64,000 nt of DNA, from the NCBI GenBank assembly GCA_021325675.1, contig JAJTCM010000001.1, positions 186,001-250,000 on the forward strand, in the 5' to 3' direction. Source of the stretch: Crocinitomicaceae bacterium (lineage in GTDB: Bacteria > Bacteroidota > Bacteroidia > Flavobacteriales_D > Crocinitomicaceae). The notes beneath the pieces were generated by a model. That model was not told where the DNA came from. It made no database searches and saw only the letters and a program-made list of their open reading frames with translations. Below are positions 34,153 through 42,585 of this stretch, one piece after another. A program made the position numbers and the translations under genes. The first letter of the stretch is position 1. Each line of letters opens with the position of its first letter.

Positions 34153-35769
34153 ATGAAAAAAATAACCACTCTATTTCACTTGTTTCTTTGTTTTAGCCTG
34201 TATTCCCAGGAAATAAACTTCACAGCACCGGCAGAAAACAACCAAAGCCTGGAAGGAATTTTAAGGACTTCATCCACTGAGTTTTATAGTTTTTCTTACA
34301 CAGGTGAACCTCAAAGCTACAAAGGGATTTTCCTCAGTAAATACGTCGACGGCAAAAAGGTCAGTGAGACTGAATTTGGTAAAGCGTTGAAGTTATCTTC
34401 CAATTCCCGGATCGATAAAATCTTTTTGTTGAACGGATTACCGGCTATTTCAATTGCGCAGGAAAATGGTAAAACCATGAATTTATTTGTTGTGAAATTC
34501 AATGCGGAGGGAAAACCGGAAGGCGCTCCGCAAAGTATTCAATCATATAAGAAAAGCGGAATTGGGGTTTTTGAAAATTTTGACGTTTACGTATCGGATA
34601 ATGAAAAATTCATCCTCGTCACGCATTACAATAACGAAGAGGGAAGACAAGGGCCGCTTTATAAAGTGTTAAATGAAAGTCTGGGTACCGAAACGGAAGA
34701 TTTGATCCAGGATGCGGAGGGATCAGTATTTCTCAACCCCTATGTAAGTAATAAAGGTGAAGTGTTTATTCATGCTGCCAAATACAAAAAAATTGATCCC
34801 GGTTTTCATGTAGATCCATACGAATTGCAGCGTTATGGTGAAAAAATCCGCTTATGGAACTCTACTGTGGCAGAATGTGTTTTAAAGATAAAAGATAATT
34901 CGGTTGAAGAAATCCGCTGTAACGATGTGTTCAAAGAAGCTACACTGATCTTGCCGACCCGTCATGAGAAAAGTATTACGGATGCGGGAGGGAAAAACCT
35001 GCTCGTAAATATGTCCTTCTACAAGGATTTAACAACTGAATTAGGAGCTAAAGGTATTTACGTAACCGTTGTTGACAAAGAAAAATCGGGCTTGGATCAA
35101 AGCTTTTACTGGGAGTTTTCAAAAGAATTCCTGCTTTCAACATTTATTGAAAAGGAAATAAAAGGGTATGAAAAGGGTGTCCGGAATTTGTCCCTGAACC
35201 CTGATTTTGCATTAGTTGATTTTCACCGGGCAAGCGATGGAAATTTCATCATTGCGCTTGAGTTAAATACGGTTGTTTATGGTCAGAATGGAAATGGCGG
35301 GAACAGTATTGCAGGCTATGAATCCACCCAGCTGCATATTGTGAAGCTGAGCCCTAAAGGTGAAATACTGTGGTCACAGAAAATTGAAAAAGATCAAAAA
35401 GGAGGGAAATCTGAACATGCCGTGGTTGGTTCTTCTGTCAGTGTTTATGGAGATAAAGTTTTTGTGTTCTTCAATGATAACCTGGCAAATTATGACGCAA
35501 ACGGTAATTTTGCACCGGTAAACAACGACTTGCAGAAATGTAAGTTCAGCGCTGCTACTACAACCGTAGCCCTCGTTACCATGAACCTGGCAGACGGTAA
35601 AATGACGCGCGAAAACCTGTTTGTGAAAAAACCGCAAGAGGCAAAATTCCTGCTTGAGCCAGGTTTGATGTCAGGCACTATGATGTTTGATAAAGAATTT
35701 GTTTCTACAACAACTGACGTCTTTCGCGGAAGCTCAAAAGACACGGAGCATTTCATGTATATCAAATAA
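34153..35769 (+). CDS. Large exported protein of unknown function
   Basis: The 538-residue protein has a signal peptide (about 1-19, ending SLYSQ) and a beta-rich body. It shows repeated patterns such as GLPAISIAQENGK, HIVKLSPKGEILWSQKI and NLADGKMTRENLF, which resemble strands of beta-propellers. No sorting domain is seen at the C-terminus, so it is probably periplasmic or outer-membrane associated by another route. The -7 box TACATTTG lies at 34133-34140, just before the ATG at 34153. I do not recognise the family. Confidence 0.65.
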   Translation: MKKITTLFHLFLCFSLYSQEINFTAPAENNQSLEGILRTSSTEFYSFSYTGEPQSYKGIFLSKYVDGKKVSETEFGKALKLSSNSRIDKIFLLNGLPAISIAQENGKTMNLFVVKFNAEGKPEGAPQSIQSYKKSGIGVFENFDVYVSDNEKFILVTHYNNEEGRQGPLYKVLNESLGTETEDLIQDAEGSVFLNPYVSNKGEVFIHAAKYKKIDPGFHVDPYELQRYGEKIRLWNSTVAECVLKIKDNSVEEIRCNDVFKEATLILPTRHEKSITDAGGKNLLVNMSFYKDLTTELGAKGIYVTVVDKEKSGLDQSFYWEFSKEFLLSTFIEKEIKGYEKGVRNLSLNPDFALVDFHRASDGNFIIALELNTVVYGQNGNGGNSIAGYESTQLHIVKLSPKGEILWSQKIEKDQKGGKSEHAVVGSSVSVYGDKVFVFFNDNLANYDANGNFAPVNNDLQKCKFSAATTTVALVTMNLADGKMTRENLFVKKPQEAKFLLEPGLMSGTMMFDKEFVSTTTDVFRGSSKDTEHFMYIK

Positions 35770-35811
35770 AGTTAGAATTGAAGAATAGTCATTCTCTCCA
35801 TTCTCCATTCC

Positions 35812-36378
35812 TCACGGATGTGCACCCAAACCAATGGCCAGCATAGTAAGCGCTCCTATAATCCCCAGTGTCATTACGAAGCCGCCGCCGCGTGCTGACT
35901 GAAGCTTTTCGTCCTGGTTGCGGTTGTATGCAAGAAAGGAAGTGTCCACTTCGGTTTTATGCTTCTCCCAAAAGGCTGAATTTTCATCAATTTGAACGAC
36001 AATGCCCGTGTAGTAGCTGTTGGTCCGTGTGTTCACGTTTCCATTCACATCTGTGTATACTTCAGGTTCGCTCACCTTTTTAACCTGGATCAAGGCATTA
36101 CCGCATGCGTTCCAGGCTTCCTGTTTCATGAGCTGGTAAACAAGCTCCTCTTTGTGGAAATTTACACGCACCAATCCCAGTTTTTGATATTCGAAATTTA
36201 CATTTTCACCTTCAAAGAACAAGAAAATATTCTGAGCTTTCCCATTGCAGTTTACCGGTCCCAGCGCTGTGTATTGCGTATAGTTAGCATGAGAAGCGCT
36301 CCGGCAGGAAACCGCAACGAATACCAGGTAAATACAGAGGAAAAAAGAAGCTGTTTGGTGTACGGGTTTCCTGTTCAT
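35812..36378 (-). CDS. Putative lipoprotein of unknown function
   Basis: The 188-residue protein (ATG at 36378) has a lipoprotein-type signal ending FVAVSCRSAS. A mixed domain with two further cysteines (VNCNG, WNACGNAL) follows. The C-terminal end is hydrophobic (TLGIIGALTMLAIGLG). The combination of lipobox and C-terminal helix is unusual; the C-terminal segment may anchor or pack against the membrane. No named family. Confidence 0.55.
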   Translation of the reverse strand: MNRKPVHQTASFFLCIYLVFVAVSCRSASHANYTQYTALGPVNCNGKAQNIFLFFEGENVNFEYQKLGLVRVNFHKEELVYQLMKQEAWNACGNALIQVKKVSEPEVYTDVNGNVNTRTNSYYTGIVVQIDENSAFWEKHKTEVDTSFLAYNRNQDEKLQSARGGGFVMTLGIIGALTMLAIGLGAHP

Positions 36379-36504
36379 AGTTTGTTTTAACAAAAAGTTA
36401 ACAAAAATTAAGCCAGACTTTTTTGAGGGTAAATCCCCCGAAAAATGTAATATATTGAATACGGATGCGTTATAGCTTTAGAAACTATTCACACAAGTAA
36501 AACT

Positions 36505-36588
36505 ATGAAAACAAAAACAATAACCGTCAGTCACATCCATTTTTTTAAAAATAATAAGTCAGCCGGAAAAATCGTGCGGCTTCATTAA
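36505..36588 (+). CDS. Possible 27-residue peptide
   Basis: A short frame starts with ATGAAAACAAAAACA and encodes a basic peptide ending GKIVRLH. A weak -7-like TAGCTTTA lies about 30 bases upstream. It is the only frame with a plausible start in the 434-base gap 36379-36812, but nothing shows that it is translated. Confidence 0.2.
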   Translation: MKTKTITVSHIHFFKNNKSAGKIVRLH

Positions 36589-36619
36589 GATCTTTTACGC
36601 TAACCTGTTCACTGAAAAA

Positions 36620-36690
36620 GGTTGGGCCACGGATCGCGGTGCTAGGTCAGAGCAGCAGCAAGAATCCAGGTTTTTTTGGTTGGCCCGATA
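36620..36690 (+). ncRNA. Structured RNA resembling a 4.5S (SRP) RNA without its tetraloop
   Basis: Nested pairing is visible: GGGCCA (36624-36629) with TGGCCC (36681-36686), GGAT (36631-36634) with ATCC (36664-36667), and TGCT (36640-36643) with AGCA (36657-36660). The core reads AGGTCAG followed directly by AGCAGC, the two halves of the symmetric loop of SRP RNA domain IV. The apical hairpin with its GGAA-type tetraloop, normally between these halves, is missing. This may be a degenerate ffs-like copy, an assembly deletion, or chance. The hairpin after it at 36692-36715 could be its terminator. Confidence 0.35.
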
Positions 36691-36691
36691 C

Positions 36692-36715
36692 AACGGGAAT
36701 CTTCGGGTTCCCGTT
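36692..36715. other. Perfect 8-base hairpin with TTCGGG loop
   Basis: AACGGGAA (36692-36699) and TTCCCGTT (36708-36715) pair around TCTTCGGG. The core CGGGAA...TTCCCG recurs at 36765-36786. It lies between the structured RNA candidate and the pdhC terminator and lacks a clear T-run. Confidence 0.6.
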
Positions 36716-36759
36716 GCCTTCATTTCTGAAAATTGAGTATTGTGTGGTTTCCGGAAAGC

Positions 36760-36787
36760 AAAAACGGGAACCCTTTCGAATTCCCGC
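36760..36787 (-). terminator. Rho-independent terminator of pdhC
   Basis: On the minus strand, CGGGAA and TTCCCG pair around a 10-base loop and are followed by TTTTTG. The hairpin lies 26 bases after the pdhC stop. Confidence 0.8.
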
Positions 36788-36812
36788 TTTTCATTATATA
36801 AAATCATTTTGA

Positions 36813-38120
36813 TTAAACCAGCATCATCACCGGGTTTTCAATCAAATGTTTCAAGGTTTGAAGGAAAGCTGATCCTACTGCACCGTCTACTACACGGTGG
36901 TCACAGGAAAGGCTCAGTTTCATCACGTTGCCCGGAACAATTTGCCCGTTTTTCACAACCGGCGTTTGCTTGATTTGTCCTACGGATAAAATACAACCGT
37001 TCGGCGGGTTGATAATGGACGTAAAGTCTTCAATGCCGTACATTCCGAGGTTGGAAACGGCAAACGTTCCGCCCTGCATTTCTTCCGGCTTGATTTTTTT
37101 CTCACGGGCGCGTCCGGCCAGGTCTTTGATTTCAGAGCCTAACTGGGCAATTCCTTTGGAGTCGGCAAAGCGGACAACAGGTACAACGAGGCCTTCTTCT
37201 ACCGCAACGGCAACACCAATGTGGATGTGGTTGTTGTAACGAATGGATTCGCCCATCCAGTCAGCGTTAACTTTCGGGTGCTTTCTCAAGGCAGCTGCTA
37301 CGGCTTTGATCACCATGTCATTGAAGGAGATTTTTACATCACCCGAAGCGTTGATCGCGTTACGGGCAGCAATCGCGTTATCCATATCGACTTCCATTTT
37401 CAGGTAGAAGTGCGGAGCGGAGAATTTGGATGCAGCCAGCGTTTTAGCAATCGCTTTACGCATTTGTGAGTTAGGAACCTCCGTGAAGGATTCCACGCCT
37501 GCAGCGGCAGAACCGGCGCCCGCAGCAACAGGTGCAGCAGGGATATACGGTGTGTAATGGTCAATATCGCGTTTCACGACGCGGCCGCCATCGCCTGTTC
37601 CGGCTACGGCCTGGATATCAATTCCTTTTTCTTCAGCGAGCTTTTTAGCCAGGGGAGAAGCAACGATGCGCCCGTTGGAGTTCGCAGCAGGAACGGCAGC
37701 CGGGGCTTTCGTCTCAGCGGCAGCTTTCGGGGCTTCAGCCGGGGTTTCGTCAGCTTCTTGTTTAGCTTCGGCGGCCGGCTTGTCTTCAGCTTTTGGCTTT
37801 TCTTCTTTTTCCTCCGGTTTGGATTCTGCTTTTTCAGCAGCCGGCGCTCCGGCGTTAGCGAGGATTTCTTTTACGTCTTCGCCTTTCTCACCGATGATCG
37901 CCAAAACAGCATTCACCGGGGCAGCTTTGCCTTTTTCCACACCGATGTGCAATAAAACACCGTCGTAGAAAGATTCAAATTCCATTGTAGCCTTATCCGT
38001 TTCGATTTCGGCCAATACTTCGCCGGAAGCAACTGTGTCACCTACTTTTTTGTTCCATTCAGCAACAACACCTTCTGTCATCGTGTCGCTCAGCTTCGGC
38101 ATGTATACAATTTCCGCCAT
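36813..38120 (-). CDS. pdhC: Pyruvate dehydrogenase complex E2, dihydrolipoamide acetyltransferase
   Basis: The 435-residue protein has one lipoyl domain (1-80) with lipoyl lysine K43 in EIETDKATMEF. An Ala/Glu/Lys/Pro-rich flexible linker (about 85-155) and a peripheral-subunit-binding domain (about 158-192: ASPLAKKLAEEKGIDIQAVA) follow. The acyltransferase domain (about 215-435) has the catalytic DHRVVDGAVG near its end. It transfers acetyl groups from E1 to CoA. It lies downstream of pdhA (71-base AT-rich gap) on the same strand. E1 beta and E3 are not in the window. A strong terminator follows. Confidence 0.93.
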   Translation of the reverse strand: MAEIVYMPKLSDTMTEGVVAEWNKKVGDTVASGEVLAEIETDKATMEFESFYDGVLLHIGVEKGKAAPVNAVLAIIGEKGEDVKEILANAGAPAAEKAESKPEEKEEKPKAEDKPAAEAKQEADETPAEAPKAAAETKAPAAVPAANSNGRIVASPLAKKLAEEKGIDIQAVAGTGDGGRVVKRDIDHYTPYIPAAPVAAGAGSAAAGVESFTEVPNSQMRKAIAKTLAASKFSAPHFYLKMEVDMDNAIAARNAINASGDVKISFNDMVIKAVAAALRKHPKVNADWMGESIRYNNHIHIGVAVAVEEGLVVPVVRFADSKGIAQLGSEIKDLAGRAREKKIKPEEMQGGTFAVSNLGMYGIEDFTSIINPPNGCILSVGQIKQTPVVKNGQIVPGNVMKLSLSCDHRVVDGAVGSAFLQTLKHLIENPVMMLV

Positions 38121-38191
38121 AATTTTTATCAGGTTTTAAGAATTAAGATATTAGACATCCGCCGTAATTCTTCATTCTCCATTTTCAATTC

Positions 38192-39250
38192 TTAATTTTT
38201 ATACTCAACAATATACGGGTAATCCGCCTGCATGTAAACGTCTTCGTAAAGCTCGTGCGCTTCCGGATAAGGGGAGTTTTCTGCAAATGTTACGGATTCT
38301 TCCACTTCATTTTTTACCCAGTCCTGGATGCCTGTGATTTCTTTTTCGGAAAGCCATTTGTTGCTTTGGATCATGCGCAGGCAGTGTTCGATCGGGTCTT
38401 GTTCCATCCATTCGCTCACTTCTTCTTTGGAGCGGTATTTCTGCGGATCGGACATGGAGTGGCCTTTATAGCGGTAAGTTCGGATATCCAGCAGGGTAGG
38501 GCCGTCACCTCTTCTTGCGCGGTCGCAGGCTTCAGCAATAGCTTCGTGCACCGCTTCCGGAGACATTCCGTTTACGGATTTGGATGGCATTTCGTAAGAT
38601 AAGCCGATCTTGGAAAGGTCAGTAACGTTTGTTGTACGCACTACAGATGTTCCCATCGCGTAGTTGTTGTTCTCAATAATAAAGATTACCGGGAGCTTCC
38701 ACATCATCGCCATGTTGAACGTTTCGTGCAAAGCGCCCTGGCGAACTGCCCCGTCACCCATAGAAACGAAAGCTACGTTATCCGTTCCGTTGTATTTTTC
38801 AGCAAAACCGACACCGGCCCCCATTGCGATCTGGGCACCAACGATCCCGTGGCCTCCCATGAAGTTTTTTTCCTTGTCGAAAAAGTGCATGGAACCTCCT
38901 TTTCCTTTGGAGCATCCTGTTTTACGGCCGTATAATTCTGCCATCAATACGCGCGGGTCTGTTCCCAAACCAATCGGATGGGCGTGATCGCGGTAAGCTG
39001 TCATGTGCTTGTCAGTTGGGCGGGAAGCACTCACTGTTCCTGCAACGATAGCCTCCTGGCCGATATATAAGTGGCAAAAACCGCCAAACTTCTGCTGAAT
39101 GTATAACTGACCGGTTTTCTCCTCAAACTTCCGCATCAGGAGCATGTCCTTATACCATTTGATATAAGTTTCCTTTGGAAATTTGGAGGTGGAAGCCGAT
39201 TCACTTTTTTTGGTAGTTTTAGCCGGTTTTTTTACTGTTTTTGTTGCCAT
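38192..39250 (-). CDS. pdhA: Pyruvate dehydrogenase E1 component, alpha subunit
   Basis: The 352-residue protein has a Lys/Thr/Ser-rich N-terminal extension (1-25). The E1 alpha fold contains FGGFCHLYIGQEA, HPIGLGTDPR, GRKTGCSKGKGGSMHF and the thiamine-diphosphate motif GDGAVRQGALHETFNMA then IENNNYAMGTS. YRYKGHSMSDPQKYRSKEE is the conserved phosphorylation-loop region. With pdhB and pdhC it converts pyruvate to acetyl-CoA. pdhB is not adjacent. It starts the pdhA-pdhC transcript from a good promoter at 39273-39302. Confidence 0.93.
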   Translation of the reverse strand: MATKTVKKPAKTTKKSESASTSKFPKETYIKWYKDMLLMRKFEEKTGQLYIQQKFGGFCHLYIGQEAIVAGTVSASRPTDKHMTAYRDHAHPIGLGTDPRVLMAELYGRKTGCSKGKGGSMHFFDKEKNFMGGHGIVGAQIAMGAGVGFAEKYNGTDNVAFVSMGDGAVRQGALHETFNMAMMWKLPVIFIIENNNYAMGTSVVRTTNVTDLSKIGLSYEMPSKSVNGMSPEAVHEAIAEACDRARRGDGPTLLDIRTYRYKGHSMSDPQKYRSKEEVSEWMEQDPIEHCLRMIQSNKWLSEKEITGIQDWVKNEVEESVTFAENSPYPEAHELYEDVYMQADYPYIVEYKN

Positions 39251-39272
39251 AATTTCTGTTCGAAAAGAACTG

Positions 39273-39302
39273 CAAATATAGGAAAACAGAACAATAAAGC
39301 AA
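39273..39302 (-). promoter_or_regulatory. Bacteroidota-type promoter of pdhA-pdhC
   Basis: On the minus strand, TTG (39302-39300) and TATATTTG (39280-39273) are separated by 19 bases. The pdhA ATG lies 22 bases downstream. Confidence 0.7.
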
Positions 39303-39483
39303 TTGTTTGCCGTAAAAATTATTTTTGACTGATAACAGATTGAAGTGCAGTTGATATTTTAACCCTATAAGGCATAGAAGACACATCAGATGTGCTTTGG
39401 TTTACAGACATATAAGTTATTAATATTCCATCTTATCTATCCTTCAGGCGTCTATCCTCACATTCAGGAAAGAACGGGCACGT

Positions 39484-40293
39484 TTAACGCGTTAGATCGT
39501 AGCGGATCAGTTCGCGGCAGACAGCAAAAGGGACTTTCAGCTCAAAAAGCCCGTGGGAATAAGGGGCGATCTCGTACACATTGTAGATGAAATGAAACGC
39601 ATCCTCGCTGAGGTAAAAGTTGTTGTTGCAGTAAAACTGGTCATCACCAAACCAAAAACCGAGGTCGCTGTAATTGTCTGTCACACTGATCTCATGCTGG
39701 GCGCGGAAGCAGCTGTCCGCTATTTTGTAGAAAGCAAGCGTATCTGAAATGAAATCAGTTAGTTTGAGCTCATTGCCTGTTGCTTTCTCTACGTTGACGT
39801 GGTTGTAATACGTATTTCCGTGCGCACCGCCGGAATAGAGATACATACCCCCGCTGAAAGTAGCAAAATTTTTGTAGTTGTCCGTGAAGGATGTGCTGGC
39901 TTCGTAAGACCACATAATACTGTACTCGCTGTCAACATAATCCTGCTTTGCGCTGGTATACAAACTGTCCAGGCAAGCGATCATAAAACGGTCACTGGCA
40001 CGATTGGGAATGGTGTCCGGCAGCTCAAAATGAGTGGAAGCATAAACAAATTCGGCGGCAAGCTGGTTGAGCTTGTTTTCCCAGGCTGTTTTCGGGGAAA
40101 TAAAATATTGGTAGCCGAGCTGAAAAGTGGAAGTATCGACTTTGTTCTCAGAGATAAGATAACGAAAAACGGTAGTGTCCTGGAGTGATTTTACGGCAAC
40201 GGCTGGTGTTATGACAACTTCAGGCGTTTTGGTTTTCCGGTTGAAGCAGGATCCCAGGAGTAAAAGGAGCGGTATAAAGGCTACATATTTCAT
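39484..40293 (-). CDS. DUF3298/RsiV-like lipoprotein
   Basis: The 269-residue protein has a lipoprotein signal with C16 (LLLLGSCFNRK). A DUF4163-like part (about 60-120) and the DUF3298 region follow, with GGMYLYSGGAHGNTYYNHVNVE, LKLTDFIS and YEIAPYSHGLFELKVPF near the C-terminus. These are the core motifs of the RsiV C-terminal domain, which binds lysozyme in Bacillus RsiV. No sigma factor is adjacent and there is no cytoplasmic anti-sigma part, so it is a stand-alone lipoprotein of unknown role. The start overlaps the cdd stop by one base (TGATG). Confidence 0.8.
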   Translation of the reverse strand: MKYVAFIPLLLLLGSCFNRKTKTPEVVITPAVAVKSLQDTTVFRYLISENKVDTSTFQLGYQYFISPKTAWENKLNQLAAEFVYASTHFELPDTIPNRASDRFMIACLDSLYTSAKQDYVDSEYSIMWSYEASTSFTDNYKNFATFSGGMYLYSGGAHGNTYYNHVNVEKATGNELKLTDFISDTLAFYKIADSCFRAQHEISVTDNYSDLGFWFGDDQFYCNNNFYLSEDAFHFIYNVYEIAPYSHGLFELKVPFAVCRELIRYDLTR

Positions 40294-40763
40294 CAGATGC
40301 CAAAAGGGAAAAGGAGCAGGTCGCTGATTTTTTCAAAAATAAAAGTGCGGCCTGACTGTGAAACTAAAGTAATCCGGATCGGGGAACTTTGCCTGCGCTC
40401 GGATTCGGCGATCACCTGGCGGCACGATCCGCATGGAGAGATACAGTCATCAGCTCCCACGAGATCGCCTACAGCAACAACGACCAGGTTTTTAATCGCT
40501 TCATTCGGAAAATTGGCGCCTGTAAAATAGAGGGCAACGCGTTCGGCACAGAGACCGGAAGGATAAGCAATGTTTTCCTGGTTGTTCCCGGCGATGATCT
40601 CCCCGTTGTGCAGCTCAACGACCGCCCCAACCCGGAAGTCGGAGTAAGGCGCGTAAGCTTGCCGTGAAATCTCGTATGCCCGCCCGATCAGGGTGCGGTG
40701 ATGCTCGTCCAGTTCGTTGTAATGGGCAAGCTCCGTATAGTTGATGGTAATCGATTTATTCAT
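40293..40763 (-). CDS. cdd: Cytidine deaminase
   Basis: The 156-residue zinc enzyme deaminates cytidine and deoxycytidine in pyrimidine salvage. The motifs are C72-A-E74 (LCAERVAL, with E74 as proton shuttle) and C111-x2-C114 (SPCGSCRQV); with the first cysteine these give the zinc site. YAPYSDFRVGAVV binds the nucleoside. The ATG at 40763 fits the family length. A TATATTTG -7 box is seen on the minus strand at 40781-40788. It is followed by the RsiV-like gene with one base shared. Confidence 0.92.
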   Translation of the reverse strand: MNKSITINYTELAHYNELDEHHRTLIGRAYEISRQAYAPYSDFRVGAVVELHNGEIIAGNNQENIAYPSGLCAERVALYFTGANFPNEAIKNLVVVAVGDLVGADDCISPCGSCRQVIAESERRQSSPIRITLVSQSGRTFIFEKISDLLLFPFGI

Positions 40764-40811
40764 TTCTGAAAATTGGGGTACAAATATAAATGAAAATATC
40801 GAATTAACCAC

Positions 40812-40856
40812 ACTATAAACAGTTTAGCTTCCGACAACCTGCCGAAAGCTAAAACT
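40812..40856 (-). terminator. Probable terminator of the OmpA-family gene
   Basis: On the minus strand, AGTTTTAGCTTTC and GGAAGCTAAACT pair with one bulge and one mismatch, followed by GTTTATAG. The T-run is weak. It lies 38 bases after the stop at 40894. Confidence 0.5.
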
Positions 40857-40893
40857 ATCAGTAACAAATCTTATTCCGTTTTTGTTCGCCGGA

Positions 40894-42369
40894 TTATTTT
40901 TTTGTGATTTTAAATTCCACCCTCCTGTTCAGCTGCTTGTTGTCATCTGAATTATTCGGAACGGAAGGCTTGGCTTCACCATAACCAACGCTTGTTACGC
41001 GGGCGGCGCTGATCCCCAGGCTTTCCAGGTAAGCTTTTACGGAATTGGCCCGGCTTTGGGAAAGCTTTTTGTTGAGGTCGTCAGAACCGTCGCTGTCCGT
41101 GTGACCGCCAATTTCGATGCTGATGCCCGGGTTGTCTTTCAGGACAGCGGCTACTTTGTTCAATTCAGCCGCTGATTCAGGCTTCAGGGTTGCTTTCGCT
41201 ACATCGAAGAAAATGTTGTTCATCCTGACAATAGAACCCACTTCAATTGGCGTGAGGTATAAATCTTTCGTGATTTCCCTGTATTCTTCCACTTTCGTCA
41301 GGTCCAGGTTTTCAGATACCGAAATATAACCTTTGGACCCGGCCGAGAAGCCATAATTTTGTCCGTAGCCGAGTACGATCATGTATTCACCGGTTTGCGG
41401 ATTGGAGCTTGCAGTTCCAACAGGGCTTCCGTTCGCAAGTATTTCATAGGAAACGCTGGCTGCCGGAATTGGCATTTTGGTTTTGGAATCGAGTACTTTT
41501 CCTTTAACGAGCACAACCGGCTGCGGCTTAAGCTCCTCTTTCAATTTTACGCGGAAAAGATCACCTTCATTCACGAGGGTATAAACGTAAGCGTAATCGC
41601 CTTTTGCCGCCAGCTTGAAGAAAGACTGCCATTCTTTGTTGTTGATCGGTTCGCCCAGGTTTTCAGGTGCCGACCAGTTGAGCCAGGTGTCATCCAGGCG
41701 CGTAGTTTTGAAAATATCGTTCATTCCCAATCCGCCGTGACCTCCGCCTGAAAAGTAAAGCGTCTTGTTGTCGGAGCTCAGGAAAGGGGAATATTCATTG
41801 TCAGAAGTGGTAATGCCGCCTTGAAATACCTGCGGAAAAGACCATACATCGCCTTTTTTAAAGCTGACATGCAAATCGCCCTTGAGACTGAGGATCATCA
41901 CGTTGCCGTTCGGTGAAAAGGTACAGGCGTTGTTTCCCCAGCTGATGCTTTCCTCCTGTTCAAAAGGAATAGCTACCGGATCCGTCCAGCCTGTTGCTGT
42001 TTTGTTGGACCAGGACAAGCCTTTTTCTGTCGGGGCCGCTCCGTATTTTCCGAGCAGCACAATTTGGTTTCCGTCCGGGCTGATGTGGTAAATCACGTTT
42101 TTAACACTGTTGTTGAAGCCGTCCATCGGTTTGCCTTCGGTCCAGTTTCCTGCAGTGTCAAGCTCTGAATAATAGATATCGGATTCACCCTTTCCTCCGG
42201 GTGCGTTTTTTCGGGAGAAGAAAAGCGTTTTTCCATCCGGTGAAATTGTTGGGAAACACTCCTGGTAGGCGGTTGTGTTAATTTTTTCGCCGAGGTTTTC
42301 GAGCTGCTGGGCAAAAGATTTTCCGGAGCAGAGCAGGGTGAGCACGCTCACATATATCAGGTTTTTCAT
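40894..42369 (-). CDS. OmpA-family protein with PD40 propeller
   Basis: The 491-residue protein has a signal peptide (about 1-20). The PD40/WD-like propeller (about 35-270) has CFPTISPDGKTLFFSRK, FNNSVKNVIYHISPDGNQIV and YSPFLSSDNKTLYFSGG. A carboxypeptidase-regulatory-like domain (about 285-345: VKGKVLDSKTKMPIPAASVSY) comes next. The OmpA C-terminal peptidoglycan-binding domain (about 380-491) contains IEIGGHTDSDGSDDLNKKLS and RVTSVGYGEAKP. This domain order is common in Bacteroidota, where some members support T9SS or gliding. A TAATTTTG -7 box lies at 42412-42419 on the minus strand. Confidence 0.88.
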   Translation of the reverse strand: MKNLIYVSVLTLLCSGKSFAQQLENLGEKINTTAYQECFPTISPDGKTLFFSRKNAPGGKGESDIYYSELDTAGNWTEGKPMDGFNNSVKNVIYHISPDGNQIVLLGKYGAAPTEKGLSWSNKTATGWTDPVAIPFEQEESISWGNNACTFSPNGNVMILSLKGDLHVSFKKGDVWSFPQVFQGGITTSDNEYSPFLSSDNKTLYFSGGGHGGLGMNDIFKTTRLDDTWLNWSAPENLGEPINNKEWQSFFKLAAKGDYAYVYTLVNEGDLFRVKLKEELKPQPVVLVKGKVLDSKTKMPIPAASVSYEILANGSPVGTASSNPQTGEYMIVLGYGQNYGFSAGSKGYISVSENLDLTKVEEYREITKDLYLTPIEVGSIVRMNNIFFDVAKATLKPESAAELNKVAAVLKDNPGISIEIGGHTDSDGSDDLNKKLSQSRANSVKAYLESLGISAARVTSVGYGEAKPSVPNNSDDNKQLNRRVEFKITKK

Positions 42370-42466
42370 ACGTTAAGATTTATTCAAAAGTGTATTCGTT
42401 TTTTGCTTCAACAAAATTAGGCTAAAGATTCCAGATTGGAAATACGACGGATGACTTATTCATTAA

Positions 42467-42561
42467 CAATTGAAAATAGAGAATTAAGAATGTGAATTAA
42501 AATCGGTGAGAGTTTTACAAAAACATCAATTCTCCATTCTTAATTTTTAATTCTTCATTCA
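42467..42561. repeat. AT-rich inverted repeat, GAATTAAGAATGGAGAA family
   Basis: ATTGAAAATAGAGAATTAAG on the left and CAATTCTCCATTCTTAATTT on the right are imperfect inverted halves around GTGAATTAAAATCGGTGAG. It lies between the divergent ompA-like and mtaB genes. Related sequences are listed at 30014-30090. Confidence 0.55.
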
Positions 42562-42568
42562 AATGTTG

Positions 42569-42576
42569 TAAATTTG
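42569..42576 (+). promoter_or_regulatory. -7 box of mtaB
   Basis: TAAATTTG matches TAnnTTTG exactly. It ends only 9 bases before the mtaB ATG, so the transcript would be almost leaderless. No clear -33 element. Confidence 0.4.
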
Positions 42577-42585
42577 CACCTTCCT

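Noticed and set aside
36595-36807. 70-codon minus-strand open frame in the pdhC downstream region
   Set aside because: It runs through the pdhC terminator and the structured hairpins, has no plausible start signal and no protein-like pattern.
39303-39483. Possible gene or RNA in the gap between pdhA and the RsiV-like gene
   Set aside because: Only a small CACAT-CAG-ATGTG hairpin and AT-rich sequence were seen; no convincing start, frame or extended structure.
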